Below, in pieces: positions 8,776 through 17,959 of a stretch of 64,000 nt of DNA (position 1 is the first letter of the stretch; each line of letters starts with the position of its first letter). The stretch lies in the NCBI GenBank assembly GCA_035540495.1, contig DATLGL010000027.1, positions 107,854-171,853 on the forward strand. Reading direction: 5' to 3'. The DNA comes from DASVEG01 sp035540495. Its GTDB lineage: Bacteria > Actinomycetota > Acidimicrobiia > Acidimicrobiales > CADCTF01. The translations under genes were made by a program, and so were the position numbers. The notes under the pieces are model-generated. The model had not been told where the DNA came from, did not search any database, and saw only the letters and a list, made by a program, of their open reading frames with translations.

Positions 8776-9320
8776 CTACCTGGTGACGACGTCTCCGTCG
8801 GCACCAACGATCCGGTAGCCGGCGCCTGCCGGCGCGAAGTCGACGAAGGGGACCTGGGGCTGCCCGGTCACCGCCGAGCCCCGGAAGGTGGCATCGCCGA
8901 AGGTGAACACGCCGCCGTCCTCGGCCGCCATCCAGTACCCGTTGCCGGTTGGAGTCGGGGCGATGCCGACGATGGGCTCGGCCAGCGGGATGTTCCCCGT
9001 CGACCCGAAGAACGCGGCGTCGCCGAAGGTGAACACACCTCCGTCAGCCGCCACGAGCCAGTACCCCCGCCCCGTCGGCGTCGAGGCCATGCCGACGACC
9101 GGTGAGTTCAGGCGGGTGCCACCGAGGCTCCCGTAGAACGGCGCGTCGCCGAACGTGAACACGCCTCCGTCGGCCGCAACGAACCAGTAGCCGCCGCCCG
9201 ACGGTGTCGCGGCCATGGCCACGGCCGGCGCGTTGAGCCGCTGGTTCCCGGTGGAGCCGTAGAAGTCGGCGTCGCCGAAGGTGAAGACGCCACCGTCGCC
9301 GCCGAGCATCCAGTACCCCT
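8776..9320 (-). repeat. 126-bp coding repeats (GYW...GGVFTFGDA)
   Basis: Within the M15 peptidase gene, four successive 126-bp units encode 42-residue repeats, and a short degenerate fifth unit ends at the stop. The units differ from each other at about a quarter to a third of residues, with GYW and DGGVFTFGDA the fixed elements. Confidence 0.85.
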
Positions 9321-10074
9321 GGCCGGTCGAGGTGGTCGTGGCATCGACGATCACCCACCGGAGGTCGATCTGGCCGAGGTCGCCGTACGAGCGCATCGTC
9401 GCGCCGGGGCGCTGCTCGACCCTGCCGAGGCCGGTGACCAGCGTCGACCCGTCGCCGAGGGCAGCGACGACGTCGGCTCGGACGACGGGGCCGCCGTGGG
9501 TCCCGCCGTCGCCCACCCACTCCCAGTGCCACGGCTCGGCGCACGCCTTGCCCGGGCCGGCCCAGTCCGGATGCACCCACCCCGCCGCCTCCGCGTGCTG
9601 ACTGAGGAACCGGTAGCCGGCGGAGCTGAACGTCAGCGTCGCTCCGTGCTGGCCGAAGTCGATGGCCTTGCCCCAGCCGTGGTTCGACGTGCCTCGGGGG
9701 CGGCCGTCCGGGTAGTAGCTCGGCTTCGCCGTGCACGGGCCTCCCGACGCCGTGTTCGCGGCGTAGAGGCTCACCTGGCGATCGATCGGCCGGTAGCACC
9801 CCCGGGCGACGAGAGGGATGTTGCGCGAGCGCGCCTGGCGGAAGAGGAGCGCGGCCGACGGTCCCGCTTCCTCCGCCACCTGGCAGTCGGCCGCGACCGT
9901 GATGAGGCGATCGGCAGGCACCCGACCGTTCTCCGCTCCGGCGATCGGCGTCGGGCGGTTCGCCGAGCTCAGATCGGCCGCAGGACCGGCGGCCGCTGGT
10001 GCCCAACCGGAGGGCGCGGCAAGCGCACCGACGATGGCGATGGTCCAGCTGGCTGCGACGACTCGGAGGCGCAT
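8776..10074 (-). CDS. Secreted M15-family D,D-carboxypeptidase with C-terminal surface repeats
   Basis: A 432-residue exported protein. The N-terminus (MRLRVVAASWTIAIVGALAAP) is a signal peptide. Residues about 45-200 form an M15/VanY-like peptidase: SNHGWGKAIDFG carries the SxHxxGxAxD zinc motif and EPWHWEW the ExWH motif, so D-alanyl-D-alanine cleavage in peptidoglycan is the likely activity. From about residue 250 come four 42-residue repeats of the form GYW...DGGVFTFGDA.F.GS, plus a partial fifth ending the protein; such repeats are common on surface proteins of Acidimicrobiia and probably form a propeller or binding module. ATG 10074 precedes the signal peptide; the open frame extends upstream only as shadow of the ABC transporter gene. 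Confidence 0.88.
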   Translation of the reverse strand: MRLRVVAASWTIAIVGALAAPSGWAPAAAGPAADLSSANRPTPIAGAENGRVPADRLITVAADCQVAEEAGPSAALLFRQARSRNIPLVARGCYRPIDRQVSLYAANTASGGPCTAKPSYYPDGRPRGTSNHGWGKAIDFGQHGATLTFSSAGYRFLSQHAEAAGWVHPDWAGPGKACAEPWHWEWVGDGGTHGGPVVRADVVAALGDGSTLVTGLGRVEQRPGATMRSYGDLGQIDLRWVIVDATTTSTGQGYWMLGGDGGVFTFGDADFYGSTGNQRLNAPAVAMAATPSGGGYWFVAADGGVFTFGDAPFYGSLGGTRLNSPVVGMASTPTGRGYWLVAADGGVFTFGDAAFFGSTGNIPLAEPIVGIAPTPTGNGYWMAAEDGGVFTFGDATFRGSAVTGQPQVPFVDFAPAGAGYRIVGADGDVVTR

Positions 10075-10133
10075 CGTCCGAGTTTGCCCGGACTGACGGG
10101 GCGCCTCGGACGCGCCCCGCAGTCCCGTAGAGA

Positions 10134-12035
10134 TCAGACGAGGCTGTCGAGCCAGGCCCGGTGGAGGGCCGCGTAGCGCCCGTCCCCGCCGACGAGATCC
10201 TTCGGCGAGCCGTCCTCCACCACCCGACCGGCATCGATCACGAGCACCCGGTCGGCGATCTCCACCGTGGTGAGGCGGTGGGCGATGATCACCGCGGTCC
10301 GGTCGGCGAGCAGCGTCCGCAGGGCGCGCTGCACCAAACGTTCCGACGGGATGTCGAGCGACGACGTCGCCTCGTCGAGGATCAGCACCGCCGGATCGGC
10401 CAGGAACGCTCGCGCGAACGCCACCAGCTGACGCTGACCGGCCGACAGGCGGGCGCCCTTCTGGTGGACGTCGGTGTCGTAGCCCTCCGGCAGCTCCCGG
10501 ATGAACGCATCGGCGCCGATCGCCCGAGCCGCGGCCTCGATCTCGCCCCGGGATGCACCCGGGCGGCCGAGCGCGATGTTGTCGGCAACCGTCCCCGAAA
10601 AGAGGAAGTTCTCCTGGGTGACGGTGACGATCGCCCGGCGCAGGTCGTTCTCCGTGAGCGACCGGAGGTCGACGCCGTCGAGCGTCACCCGGCCCTGGGT
10701 CGGGTCCCAGAACCGTGCGACCAGACGGGCGACGGTGGTCTTGCCCGCACCAGTCGCGCCGACCAGCGCCACGGTCTGGCCGGCCGGGATGTGCAGGTCG
10801 AGCTCGTGGAGGATGACGCGCTCGCCGTAGCCGAACTCGACGCCGTCGAACACGATCTCGCCTCGCGCCGCCTCGAGCGCGACGGGCGACGACGGTTCGG
10901 GCACCGACGGCTCCTCCTCGAGCACGCCGCTGAGCTTCTCGAGCGCGGCCGATGCGCCCTGGAACAGGTTGTAGAACTGGCTGAGCTCCTGCATCGGCTC
11001 GAAGAACCGGCGGACGTAGAGCATGAACGCGGCGAGCACGCCGACGGTGATGTCGCCGTCGATGACGCGGAAGCCGCCGTAGAGCAGCACACCCGCTGTC
11101 GTCAGGCGCCCGACCAGTTGCACGCCCGGCCCGTACGCGGCCGCCAGCCGCTGCGACCACAGGTTCGCCCGCTGGTAGCGAGCGTCGAGGTGGTCGAAGA
11201 TCTCCTGGTTGCGCGGCTCACGCCGGAACGCGTGCACCGCCTGGATGCCGCCGAGGCTCTCGACGAAGTGGACGATCACGAGCGCGATCGAGTCACGCGT
11301 CTCCCGGTACGCGCTCTCGGAGTGGTGCCGGAACCACCGAGTCATCGCGTAGAGGATCGGGAACGACACCATCGACGCCAGCGCGAGCGGGATGTCGAGG
11401 AACAGCAGCATGATCCCGATGCCGACGATCAGGAGCATCGAGGTCACGAGGCTGATGAGGCCGTGGCCGAGCAGCTCGCCGATGGCATCGACGTCGGACG
11501 TCTGGCGGGAGATCACCCGGCCCGACGTGTACCGCTCGTGGAACGCCATCGACAGCTTCTGGAAGTGGACGAACAGCCGCCGCCGAATGTCGAGGATGAT
11601 GTCCTGACCGATGCGCCCGGTCAGCAACAGGAAGCCGTTGTAGGAGCTCACGCCGATGATCGTGTTGATCAGGTAGGCGACGACGATGATGATCAGCGTC
11701 CTCGACGACTTCTCGGGCTGGAGCAGTGGCGGGATGCCCTTGTCGATGCCCTGCTGGATGAGGAACGGCCCGGCGAGCTGCGCGCCCGTGTTCACCGCGA
11801 TCAGGATCGAGGCGAGGATCATCGGCCGCTTGTGCGGGCGGAGCAGCGACCCGAGGAGGCGCCGGCTCCGGCTGCGCAACATGCCGGCGAGGCCGGCGGT
11901 GGGCTCCTCGACGTCTTCGGTCTTGACGCCGCGCCACGAGTCGACGAACTCGTCGCCCGTCAGGTCGAGGGGCGCGTCCTCGTCGATCTCGTGGACCTCG
12001 TCGGGCTCTCCTTGGCCCCAGTCGGTGGTGGTCAT
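10134..12035 (-). CDS. ABC exporter, half-transporter with canonical Walker B
   Basis: A 633-residue fusion of a six-helix ABC exporter membrane domain (about 65-350) and a nucleotide-binding domain (about 385-620). The NBD has Walker A GATGAGKTTVARL, signature RLSAGQRQLVAFAR (LSAGQ rather than LSGGQ), Walker B VLILDEATSSLD with the catalytic glutamate, and H-loop IIAHRLTT. An acidic N-terminal extension of about 60 residues is unusual. Its start ATG 12035 overlaps the stop of the upstream half-transporter by four bases. One canonical and one degenerate partner is the pattern of heterodimeric multidrug or lipid exporters, so the two most likely form one pump. Confidence 0.9.
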   Translation of the reverse strand: MTTTDWGQGEPDEVHEIDEDAPLDLTGDEFVDSWRGVKTEDVEEPTAGLAGMLRSRSRRLLGSLLRPHKRPMILASILIAVNTGAQLAGPFLIQQGIDKGIPPLLQPEKSSRTLIIIVVAYLINTIIGVSSYNGFLLLTGRIGQDIILDIRRRLFVHFQKLSMAFHERYTSGRVISRQTSDVDAIGELLGHGLISLVTSMLLIVGIGIMLLFLDIPLALASMVSFPILYAMTRWFRHHSESAYRETRDSIALVIVHFVESLGGIQAVHAFRREPRNQEIFDHLDARYQRANLWSQRLAAAYGPGVQLVGRLTTAGVLLYGGFRVIDGDITVGVLAAFMLYVRRFFEPMQELSQFYNLFQGASAALEKLSGVLEEEPSVPEPSSPVALEAARGEIVFDGVEFGYGERVILHELDLHIPAGQTVALVGATGAGKTTVARLVARFWDPTQGRVTLDGVDLRSLTENDLRRAIVTVTQENFLFSGTVADNIALGRPGASRGEIEAAARAIGADAFIRELPEGYDTDVHQKGARLSAGQRQLVAFARAFLADPAVLILDEATSSLDIPSERLVQRALRTLLADRTAVIIAHRLTTVEIADRVLVIDAGRVVEDGSPKDLVGGDGRYAALHRAWLDSLV

Positions 12036-13792
12036 GCGATCTCCCGCGCCCGCTCGAGCGCTTCCTCTGCCTCCGCCTCCTGGCTGAGGATCGAGCGGTA
12101 CCGCTCGTCGCTCTCCATCAGTTCGTGGTGGGTGCCGACGGCGACGATGCGCCCGCCGTCGAGCAGCGCCGCCCGCTGCGCGAGGGCGATGGTCGACGGG
12201 CGGTGGACGACGACGAGCGCGGTGCAGTCGTCGAGGATCGGGCGGAGGGCTTTCTCGACGAGCGATTCCGTGTGCACGTCGAGCGCCGACAGCGGGTCGT
12301 CGAGCACGAGCACCCGCGGGCGCGCGATCACGGCGCGAGCGAGCGCGAGACGCTGACGCTGGCCGCCCGACAGCGACAGACCCTGCTCGCCGATGCGGGT
12401 GTCGAGCCCCCACGGAAGCTCGTACGCGAATGTCGCCTGCGAGATGCGCAACGCCTCGTCGACCTCGTCTTCGGTGGCGTCGGGCTTGCCGATGAGCAGG
12501 TTCTCGCGGACGCTGGCCGAGAACAGCGTCGGCTCCTCGAAGGCGAAACCGATCTGGGCGCGCAAGCTGCGCACGCTCAGGTCGCGCAGGTCGTGGCCGT
12601 CGAGGAGGATGCGTCCGGCCGTCGGGTCGTGGAGGCGGGCGAGCAGCGATGCGACGGTCGTCTTTCCGGCACCGGTCGCGCCGACGAGGGCGATCGTCTC
12701 CCCCGGCTTGATGACGAGGTCGACCCCCCGCAACACCTCACGATCGGACGCCGGATAGGTGAAGTGGACGTCCTCGAACCGGATCTCGCCCGCGGCCCGC
12801 TCGAGATGGCGCGCGTCGTCGGAATCCGCGATCGCAGGCGGTGTGTCGAAGACCTCCCACACACGGCCGGCTGCGGTCTCCGCCTCCTGGGCCATGGCGA
12901 AGATCCACCCCAGCGCGTCGACCGGCCACACCAACGCGAGCACCAGCGACACGAACGCGACGAGGCCGCCGATGGTGAGCGACCCGTTGCCGACGGCCAG
13001 CGCGCCGATGAGGACGATCGCGGTGAGAGTGAGGTTGGGGACGAGGCCGAGCGTCCAGACGAACTTCGTGTGGATGCGGACCCGCTCGATGTGGGTGTCG
13101 TAGAGGGTGCGGCACTGCTCGTCGTAGCGGTCGAACATCTGCCGCCCGCGTCCGAACGCCTTGAGGACCCGGATGCCCTTGGCGCCTTCCTCGACGGTCG
13201 TGGCGAGGTCGCCGGTCTGGTCCTGCACCCGACGGACGACCTCGTGGTACTGCTTCTCGAAGCGGCGGCAGAGCTCGAGGATCGGCAGCATCGCGATCAT
13301 CGTCAGCAGCGCCAGGGGCACGTGCAGCCGAAGGAGCAGGACGAACGTCACCACGACGTGGCCCACGATGATCACGAAGAAGATGGCGCCGAACGCAGCG
13401 AACCGGCGCATGGTCGAGATGTCGGACGTGGCTCGAGACAGCAGCTGGCCAGACTGCCAGGTGTCGTGGAACCCGATGTCGAGCGCCTGGAGCTTGGCGT
13501 AGAGCTCGTCGCGGAGCTTCGTCTCCATGCCGGTGGCGATCTTGGCCAGGTCGATGCGACGGCGATACGTGAGCACCGTCTCGACGAGCGCGAGGAACGC
13601 CGCCAGGCCGGCCAGCGGGATCACCCCGCCACGGTCACCGCGCGCTATCGGCCCGTCGATGATCGCCTTGGCGACGAGCGGGATCGACAGCGCCGCGCCC
13701 ATCGACAGGAACGCGGAGACGATCACCAGCACGATGGTGGCCTTGTACGGCTGCAGGTAGAGGCGCACGCGCCACAGCGCACTGTCTCGCAT
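12032..13792 (-). CDS. ABC exporter, half-transporter with degenerate Walker B
   Basis: A 586-residue ABC exporter half: membrane domain about 1-310, NBD about 340-575. Walker A is GATGAGKTTVASL and the signature LSLSGGQRQRLALAR is canonical, but Walker B reads VLVLDDPLSALD, with Asp replacing the catalytic Glu. That is typical of the degenerate-site subunit in heterodimeric exporters such as TM287/288 or BmrCD. It is the first gene of the pair and overlaps the second by four bases. Substrate unknown; drug or lipid efflux is likely. Confidence 0.9.
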   Translation of the reverse strand: MRDSALWRVRLYLQPYKATIVLVIVSAFLSMGAALSIPLVAKAIIDGPIARGDRGGVIPLAGLAAFLALVETVLTYRRRIDLAKIATGMETKLRDELYAKLQALDIGFHDTWQSGQLLSRATSDISTMRRFAAFGAIFFVIIVGHVVVTFVLLLRLHVPLALLTMIAMLPILELCRRFEKQYHEVVRRVQDQTGDLATTVEEGAKGIRVLKAFGRGRQMFDRYDEQCRTLYDTHIERVRIHTKFVWTLGLVPNLTLTAIVLIGALAVGNGSLTIGGLVAFVSLVLALVWPVDALGWIFAMAQEAETAAGRVWEVFDTPPAIADSDDARHLERAAGEIRFEDVHFTYPASDREVLRGVDLVIKPGETIALVGATGAGKTTVASLLARLHDPTAGRILLDGHDLRDLSVRSLRAQIGFAFEEPTLFSASVRENLLIGKPDATEDEVDEALRISQATFAYELPWGLDTRIGEQGLSLSGGQRQRLALARAVIARPRVLVLDDPLSALDVHTESLVEKALRPILDDCTALVVVHRPSTIALAQRAALLDGGRIVAVGTHHELMESDERYRSILSQEAEAEEALERAREIA

Positions 13793-13977
13793 GTCGACCC
13801 CTCCTCCCCGTGGTCATCCGGCTGGGCGGGCCGGCCTCGGCGATCCTACGAAGGCGGCTGCTGCGAGCGACACTTCTTTTCGCGACGCGGGGCCGGACGG
13901 CGACAGCGATGGCCTGACCGCTTCGGTGAGGGCTCGGGTCGCCAACTCCGTCGACGACGTCCTGCCCGTCGGGGTGA

Positions 13978-14155
13978 CGGATCGCTGCTCCGCTGGCGCG
14001 GAGAACGGGTGCAGATGTCGTCTACCGTCGCATCACCCTCCGGTACCTCCCGGAGGCGGCGGCCGACGCCTACCTGAACGACACCACCTTCGGCGCCGCG
14101 CTACTACCACGAAGGACACCCCCGAGCGGCCCGAGGCTGAGCCTTGCCAGCCTCG
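13978..14155 (+). pseudogene. Possible remnant of a chorismate lyase-like (DUF98) gene
   Basis: The 363-base gap between two ABC genes (13793-14155) holds no intact gene. One plus-strand frame, open after a TGA at 13975, reads APLARRTGADVVYRRITLRY and then YLNDTTFGAALL, which resembles the RTG...V.YRRI.L block of chorismate lyase-like proteins. There is no start codon, the family N-terminus is absent, and the frame runs into the next gene without a family C-terminus. I treat it as a possible decayed fragment only. The rest of the gap shows nothing recognisable. Confidence 0.25.
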
Positions 14156-15997
14156 TCAGGCGCTGGCGAGGTAGGCCTGGTGCAGGCGGGCGTACGCGCC
14201 GCTCGACACCAGCAGCTCGTCGTGGGTGCCTCGTTCCACGATCCGCCCCTCGTCGATCACGAGGATCTCGTCGGCCGCGGCGACCGTCGACAACCGGTGC
14301 GCGATCACCAGACGAGCGGTGTCGGCGAAGATCTCCGTGAGCGCCGTCGTGAGAGCGACCTCGGTGATGTTGTCGAGGTGGGCCGTCGCCTCGTCGAGGA
14401 TGACCGCGCTCGGCTTGCGGAGGATCGCTCGAGCGATCGCGATGCGCTGACGCTCGCCTCCCGACAGTCGAGCGCCACGCTCCCCCGCGATCGTGTTGTA
14501 GCCGGCGGGCAGCTCGTGGATCCGTTCGTGGATCTGCGCGGCGCGGCACGCCGCAACGAGCTCCTTCTCCGACACCTCGCCGAGACCGAAGGTGATGTTG
14601 TTGCGGATCGTGTCGTGGAAGAGGTGCGCGTCCTGGGTCACGAACGCGACGCTCGGCCGTGGCACGTCGTGGCTCCCGTCGGGCGCCACGCCGTCGACGA
14701 GCACGTGCCCACGGTCGGGGCGATACAGACCGGCGGCCAGCGCAGCGATCGTGCTCTTCCCCGATCCGGTTGCGCCGACGAGCGCGACGATCGAGCCCCG
14801 CGGCACCGTGAAGTCGACGTCGCGCAGCTCGAACCCGGCGTCGTCGCCTGGTTCGGCCCGGTTGCCGAGACTCGGCAGGATCACCCTGCTCGCCTCGGGA
14901 TAGCGGAACGACACGTTCGCGAACTCGATCCCCTGCGAGATCCGAGGGATCGGTGCGAGCTCTTCGATCAACGACGGACGCCGCCCGCCGGGCTCGAACT
15001 CGAGGACCTCGAACACCCGCTCCATCGCGGCCAGTGACCGGGAGATGTCCATCCGGCTGGTGGCCAGCACAGACATGGGCTGCTGGACGATGCCGACGTA
15101 GAACAGGAGGAGCACCAACGTCGAGACGGTCAGCTGGCCTCGGGTGACGAGGTAGCCGCCGCCTGCGAGCGCGCCGGCGGTTGCGATCGCCGTGATGGTC
15201 GCGATCACCGCGTCGAGGTTCATCAACCGGAACCGGATGTTGATGAGGCAGTCGCGCAGCTTTCCCGCCACGGCGACGAACGCGTTCAGCTCCTGCTCCG
15301 GGTCGCCGTAGAGCTTCACGACCGTGGCGCCCGACACGTTGAGGCGCTGCTCGGCGCGGATGTGGAGCTGCGATGACAGCTGGAAGCTGTTGTACGCACG
15401 TGCCTGAGCCGCCCGCGTCTCGCGCCGGATGAGCCAAGCCGAAGGCACTGCGAGCACGAAGATCACGAGCAGGCGCGGGTTGACGAACGCGAGGACGATC
15501 GTCGCCCCCGTCAGCGTCAACACGCTTCGCATGACCGCGACGGCGTTCGACGACAGCAGGTTCTCGGCTGCGTTCACCTCGTTGGTGATCCGGTTGAGGA
15601 GCGCTCCGGTGTTGGCCCGGGCGAAGAACGACAGCGGCATCCGCTGAAACTTGTCGTAGAGCGCGGCCTGGAGATCGGCGATGAGGCCGTAGCCGAGGCG
15701 GAGGCTCTGGCGGGCGAGGAAGACGTTGAGGACGCCGTTGGTGATGCCGACGACGCCCACCAGCGCGGCCCACCGCAGGACGTCAGGAAGTGGATCAGGG
15801 TTGTCGATGAGGGTCTCGAACACGCGCCGGTAGAGGAACGGCATCGACAGGGGCAGGGCCGTCGTGATGATCACGAGGGCGAACACGCCGAGCAGCCCGC
15901 GCAGGTTCGGGCGCAGGAAGAAGCCGAGGTGGCGCTTCACCTCCGGTCGTCGAAGGAAAGCCGTCAGGCCGCTGTGGGCCTGGAGCATCGAGAACAT
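14156..15997 (-). CDS. ABC exporter, ATP-binding/permease protein
   Basis: A 613-residue ABC exporter half-transporter: six-helix membrane domain about 30-330 and NBD about 385-605. Walker A GATGSGKSTIAAL, signature ARLSGGERQRIAIARA, Walker B AVILDEATAHLD and H-loop VIAHRLSTV are all canonical, so it can work as a homodimer. An insertion between the two domains (about 350-390) contains two family-typical strands. It stands alone, 364 bases upstream of the two-gene exporter on the same strand, and is divergent from the gene at 16109. Confidence 0.9.
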   Translation of the reverse strand: MFSMLQAHSGLTAFLRRPEVKRHLGFFLRPNLRGLLGVFALVIITTALPLSMPFLYRRVFETLIDNPDPLPDVLRWAALVGVVGITNGVLNVFLARQSLRLGYGLIADLQAALYDKFQRMPLSFFARANTGALLNRITNEVNAAENLLSSNAVAVMRSVLTLTGATIVLAFVNPRLLVIFVLAVPSAWLIRRETRAAQARAYNSFQLSSQLHIRAEQRLNVSGATVVKLYGDPEQELNAFVAVAGKLRDCLINIRFRLMNLDAVIATITAIATAGALAGGGYLVTRGQLTVSTLVLLLFYVGIVQQPMSVLATSRMDISRSLAAMERVFEVLEFEPGGRRPSLIEELAPIPRISQGIEFANVSFRYPEASRVILPSLGNRAEPGDDAGFELRDVDFTVPRGSIVALVGATGSGKSTIAALAAGLYRPDRGHVLVDGVAPDGSHDVPRPSVAFVTQDAHLFHDTIRNNITFGLGEVSEKELVAACRAAQIHERIHELPAGYNTIAGERGARLSGGERQRIAIARAILRKPSAVILDEATAHLDNITEVALTTALTEIFADTARLVIAHRLSTVAAADEILVIDEGRIVERGTHDELLVSSGAYARLHQAYLASA

Positions 15998-16108
15998 CGG
16001 GCGACCCCCCAGTCGTGAACGGCGAACTATCTCACAGGCGTCTTGTCGTGTCCCCGGCTTATGCTCGGCGTGTCCTTCGGGGGGAGGACCAGAGCCTGGG
16101 GGTCTTCG

Positions 16109-16981
16109 ATGTCACAGACCATCGAGCGCGACGTGCTCGAGGAACTTGCCGCGGTGCCGCGAGATCAGCTCTCGGTCAGGCTCGACGAGCTCGACCCGCA
16201 GATGGTGGTCGACGCCGTCGCTCGCCGATTCGCAGCACGGCTCGACCGCAAGCAGATGGGGAAGTCCGGGATCGTGATCCAGGAGGTCTGCCACACCAAC
16301 GACGACGCCGTGTCGACCTACATCACCTGGTCGAAGCACGGGTTCGACGTGAGCCCCACCTACGTCGGGACACGCCGTCCGACACGCATGGAGTGGCAGC
16401 GCCTCAGCGACGCGGTCGACTACGAGCTCGATCGCATCACGTTGCAAGGCGTCGCGCTGGTCGAGCGGTTCAGCATGGCGGGCACGTCCGAGGAGATCGA
16501 GACGATCTTCAACGCCGAGAACGTCGGCAACCGGATGGGCCACGTGATCCGCAGCATCTGGTCGAGCCGGAACATGCCGGAGCGCCAGCGCGAGAAGGCG
16601 CTGCGTGGGCTCGACGTCGGGATGCTCCTGCTCGAGCAACAGCAGGCGATGAACGAAGCCCTCCGCATCTTCAACCTGCTGCCCGAGCTCGACGGCCGTG
16701 TCATCGAGTTCCGCATCGACGAGGGTGACAAGACCCACGTCGTCCAGTCGATCTACACCGCTGACGGTGCGCGTGAGGTACCCGGCGAGACCGTCGAGCG
16801 TCACGCGCTCCTGCACTTCCTGCGCCCGGTCGACTTCGCCCAGTGGATCAACGGCAAGACGAACGTTCCGGCCATCGCGATGGAAGGCCACCTCAAGGTC
16901 GACGGCGACTTCCACCTCCTGGAGATCCTCGCCCGCCTGCCCGAGCCGTTCGACCCCGCGGAGCGCTGGGGCACCTTCTGA
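16109..16981 (+). CDS. Hypothetical protein with possible SCP2-like C-terminus
   Basis: A 290-residue soluble protein not assigned to a family. The N-terminal 190 residues are mainly helical and charged. The last ~60 residues (FAQWINGKTNVPAIAMEGHL, then KVDGDFHLLEILARL) have the spacing of a sterol-carrier-protein-2-type domain (loading helix, G.l.v.Gd....l). I chose ATG 16109 because conserved-looking sequence starts with MSQTIERDV; an in-frame start at 16043 would add 22 low-complexity residues. It is divergent from the ABC exporter and ends 9 bases before a convergent phosphotransferase gene. Confidence 0.65.
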   Translation: MSQTIERDVLEELAAVPRDQLSVRLDELDPQMVVDAVARRFAARLDRKQMGKSGIVIQEVCHTNDDAVSTYITWSKHGFDVSPTYVGTRRPTRMEWQRLSDAVDYELDRITLQGVALVERFSMAGTSEEIETIFNAENVGNRMGHVIRSIWSSRNMPERQREKALRGLDVGMLLLEQQQAMNEALRIFNLLPELDGRVIEFRIDEGDKTHVVQSIYTADGAREVPGETVERHALLHFLRPVDFAQWINGKTNVPAIAMEGHLKVDGDFHLLEILARLPEPFDPAERWGTF

Positions 16982-16990
16982 CCGTCCGGG

Positions 16991-17911
16991 TCAGTTCGAC
17001 AGACGATCGAGCGTGGCTTCGATCACTGCCTCCACGCGCGCCGTCATCCCCGCCGTGTCGACCGACGTGCGTCCTGCGACCTGCATCGGTATGAACCGCG
17101 GCCAGTCGTCGCCGTAGACGCACAGCTCGGCCAGGTCCCACCACGGGTCCACCATCGCGCCCGCCTCCGCTTCGTACATCCGGAGGAACTCCTCGGCCCA
17201 CTCGGGACTGAACAGGACCGCAAGGTTCAGACGGCAGTGGCCGACGTCGACGTCTGCCGGCCCCAGGCACGCGCTCCCCCAGTCGAGGACCGCGGCGAGC
17301 CGGTCGCGCACCCACAGCAGGTTGAAGTGCTGGTAATCGCGGTGGACCAGCCGCGGCGTGTAGCTCGGCGACTGCTCCCGGAGCGCGCCGTGGGCGACAC
17401 GCCACAGGTCTGGCCGCGTGGCGTTCGAAGGCACGCGCAGCTTCTCGATCTCGAGCCACGACTCGAACGGCTTCGCGTCGATCGAGACCTGGTGGATCCG
17501 CGCACCGGTGTGCGCCATCTGACCCAACCAGTGGGCGCCGTCCCGAGGCCGGAGGTGGACGCGACCGGGAACGTGCTCCATCAACAGCGCCGGCCGTCCG
17601 CCCGCGCCCTCTCCGGTGATCGAGGCGCCGAGCAGGTGTGGGACCGCGACGCCGATGTCGGCGTTCTCGAGCGCCCTGAGCACCTGCACCTCCTCGGCGA
17701 TGAACACCGAGGGGTCACCCCAGTCGTCGCGAAGGAAGCGGCGCAGCACGACCGAGCCGTGGCTGCCGTCGATGTAGGCGAGTCGCACCCGGTGGACAAC
17801 CGACGCGATGCCACCACGGAGGCGCCGCCAGCCGACCGTGGTCGCGCCGCGTCCGGCCGTGCGTTCGACCCATCGCAGAGCCTCCGCCGGCGGTCCCGCC
17901 CGTTCCAGCAC
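16991..17911 (-). CDS. APH-family phosphotransferase
   Basis: A 306-residue aminoglycoside/choline-kinase-like phosphotransferase. The catalytic loop LVHRDYQHFNLLW (HxDxxxxN) and the metal-binding VLDWGSACLG (DWG) are both present, with a conserved ALLMEHVPG hinge. Such proteins phosphorylate small hydroxylated molecules in the cytosol; the substrate cannot be deduced and antibiotic resistance should not be assumed. Followed downstream on the opposite strand by the SCP2-like gene, upstream by an NTF2-like gene on the same strand. Confidence 0.85.
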   Translation of the reverse strand: MLERAGPPAEALRWVERTAGRGATTVGWRRLRGGIASVVHRVRLAYIDGSHGSVVLRRFLRDDWGDPSVFIAEEVQVLRALENADIGVAVPHLLGASITGEGAGGRPALLMEHVPGRVHLRPRDGAHWLGQMAHTGARIHQVSIDAKPFESWLEIEKLRVPSNATRPDLWRVAHGALREQSPSYTPRLVHRDYQHFNLLWVRDRLAAVLDWGSACLGPADVDVGHCRLNLAVLFSPEWAEEFLRMYEAEAGAMVDPWWDLAELCVYGDDWPRFIPMQVAGRTSVDTAGMTARVEAVIEATLDRLSN

Positions 17912-17959
17912 ACCGGAGATCGTGACAGAGCCTCCGCTTGGCCCGGGTGCCGACCGGGG

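Noticed and set aside
8776..9320. Repeat array as a non-coding satellite
   Set aside because: The 126-bp units keep the reading frame and encode a conserved 42-residue protein repeat, so they belong to the peptidase gene.
16991..17911. Aminoglycoside resistance gene
   Set aside because: Only the general APH fold is supported; nothing points to an antibiotic substrate. The same applies to 56575-57588.
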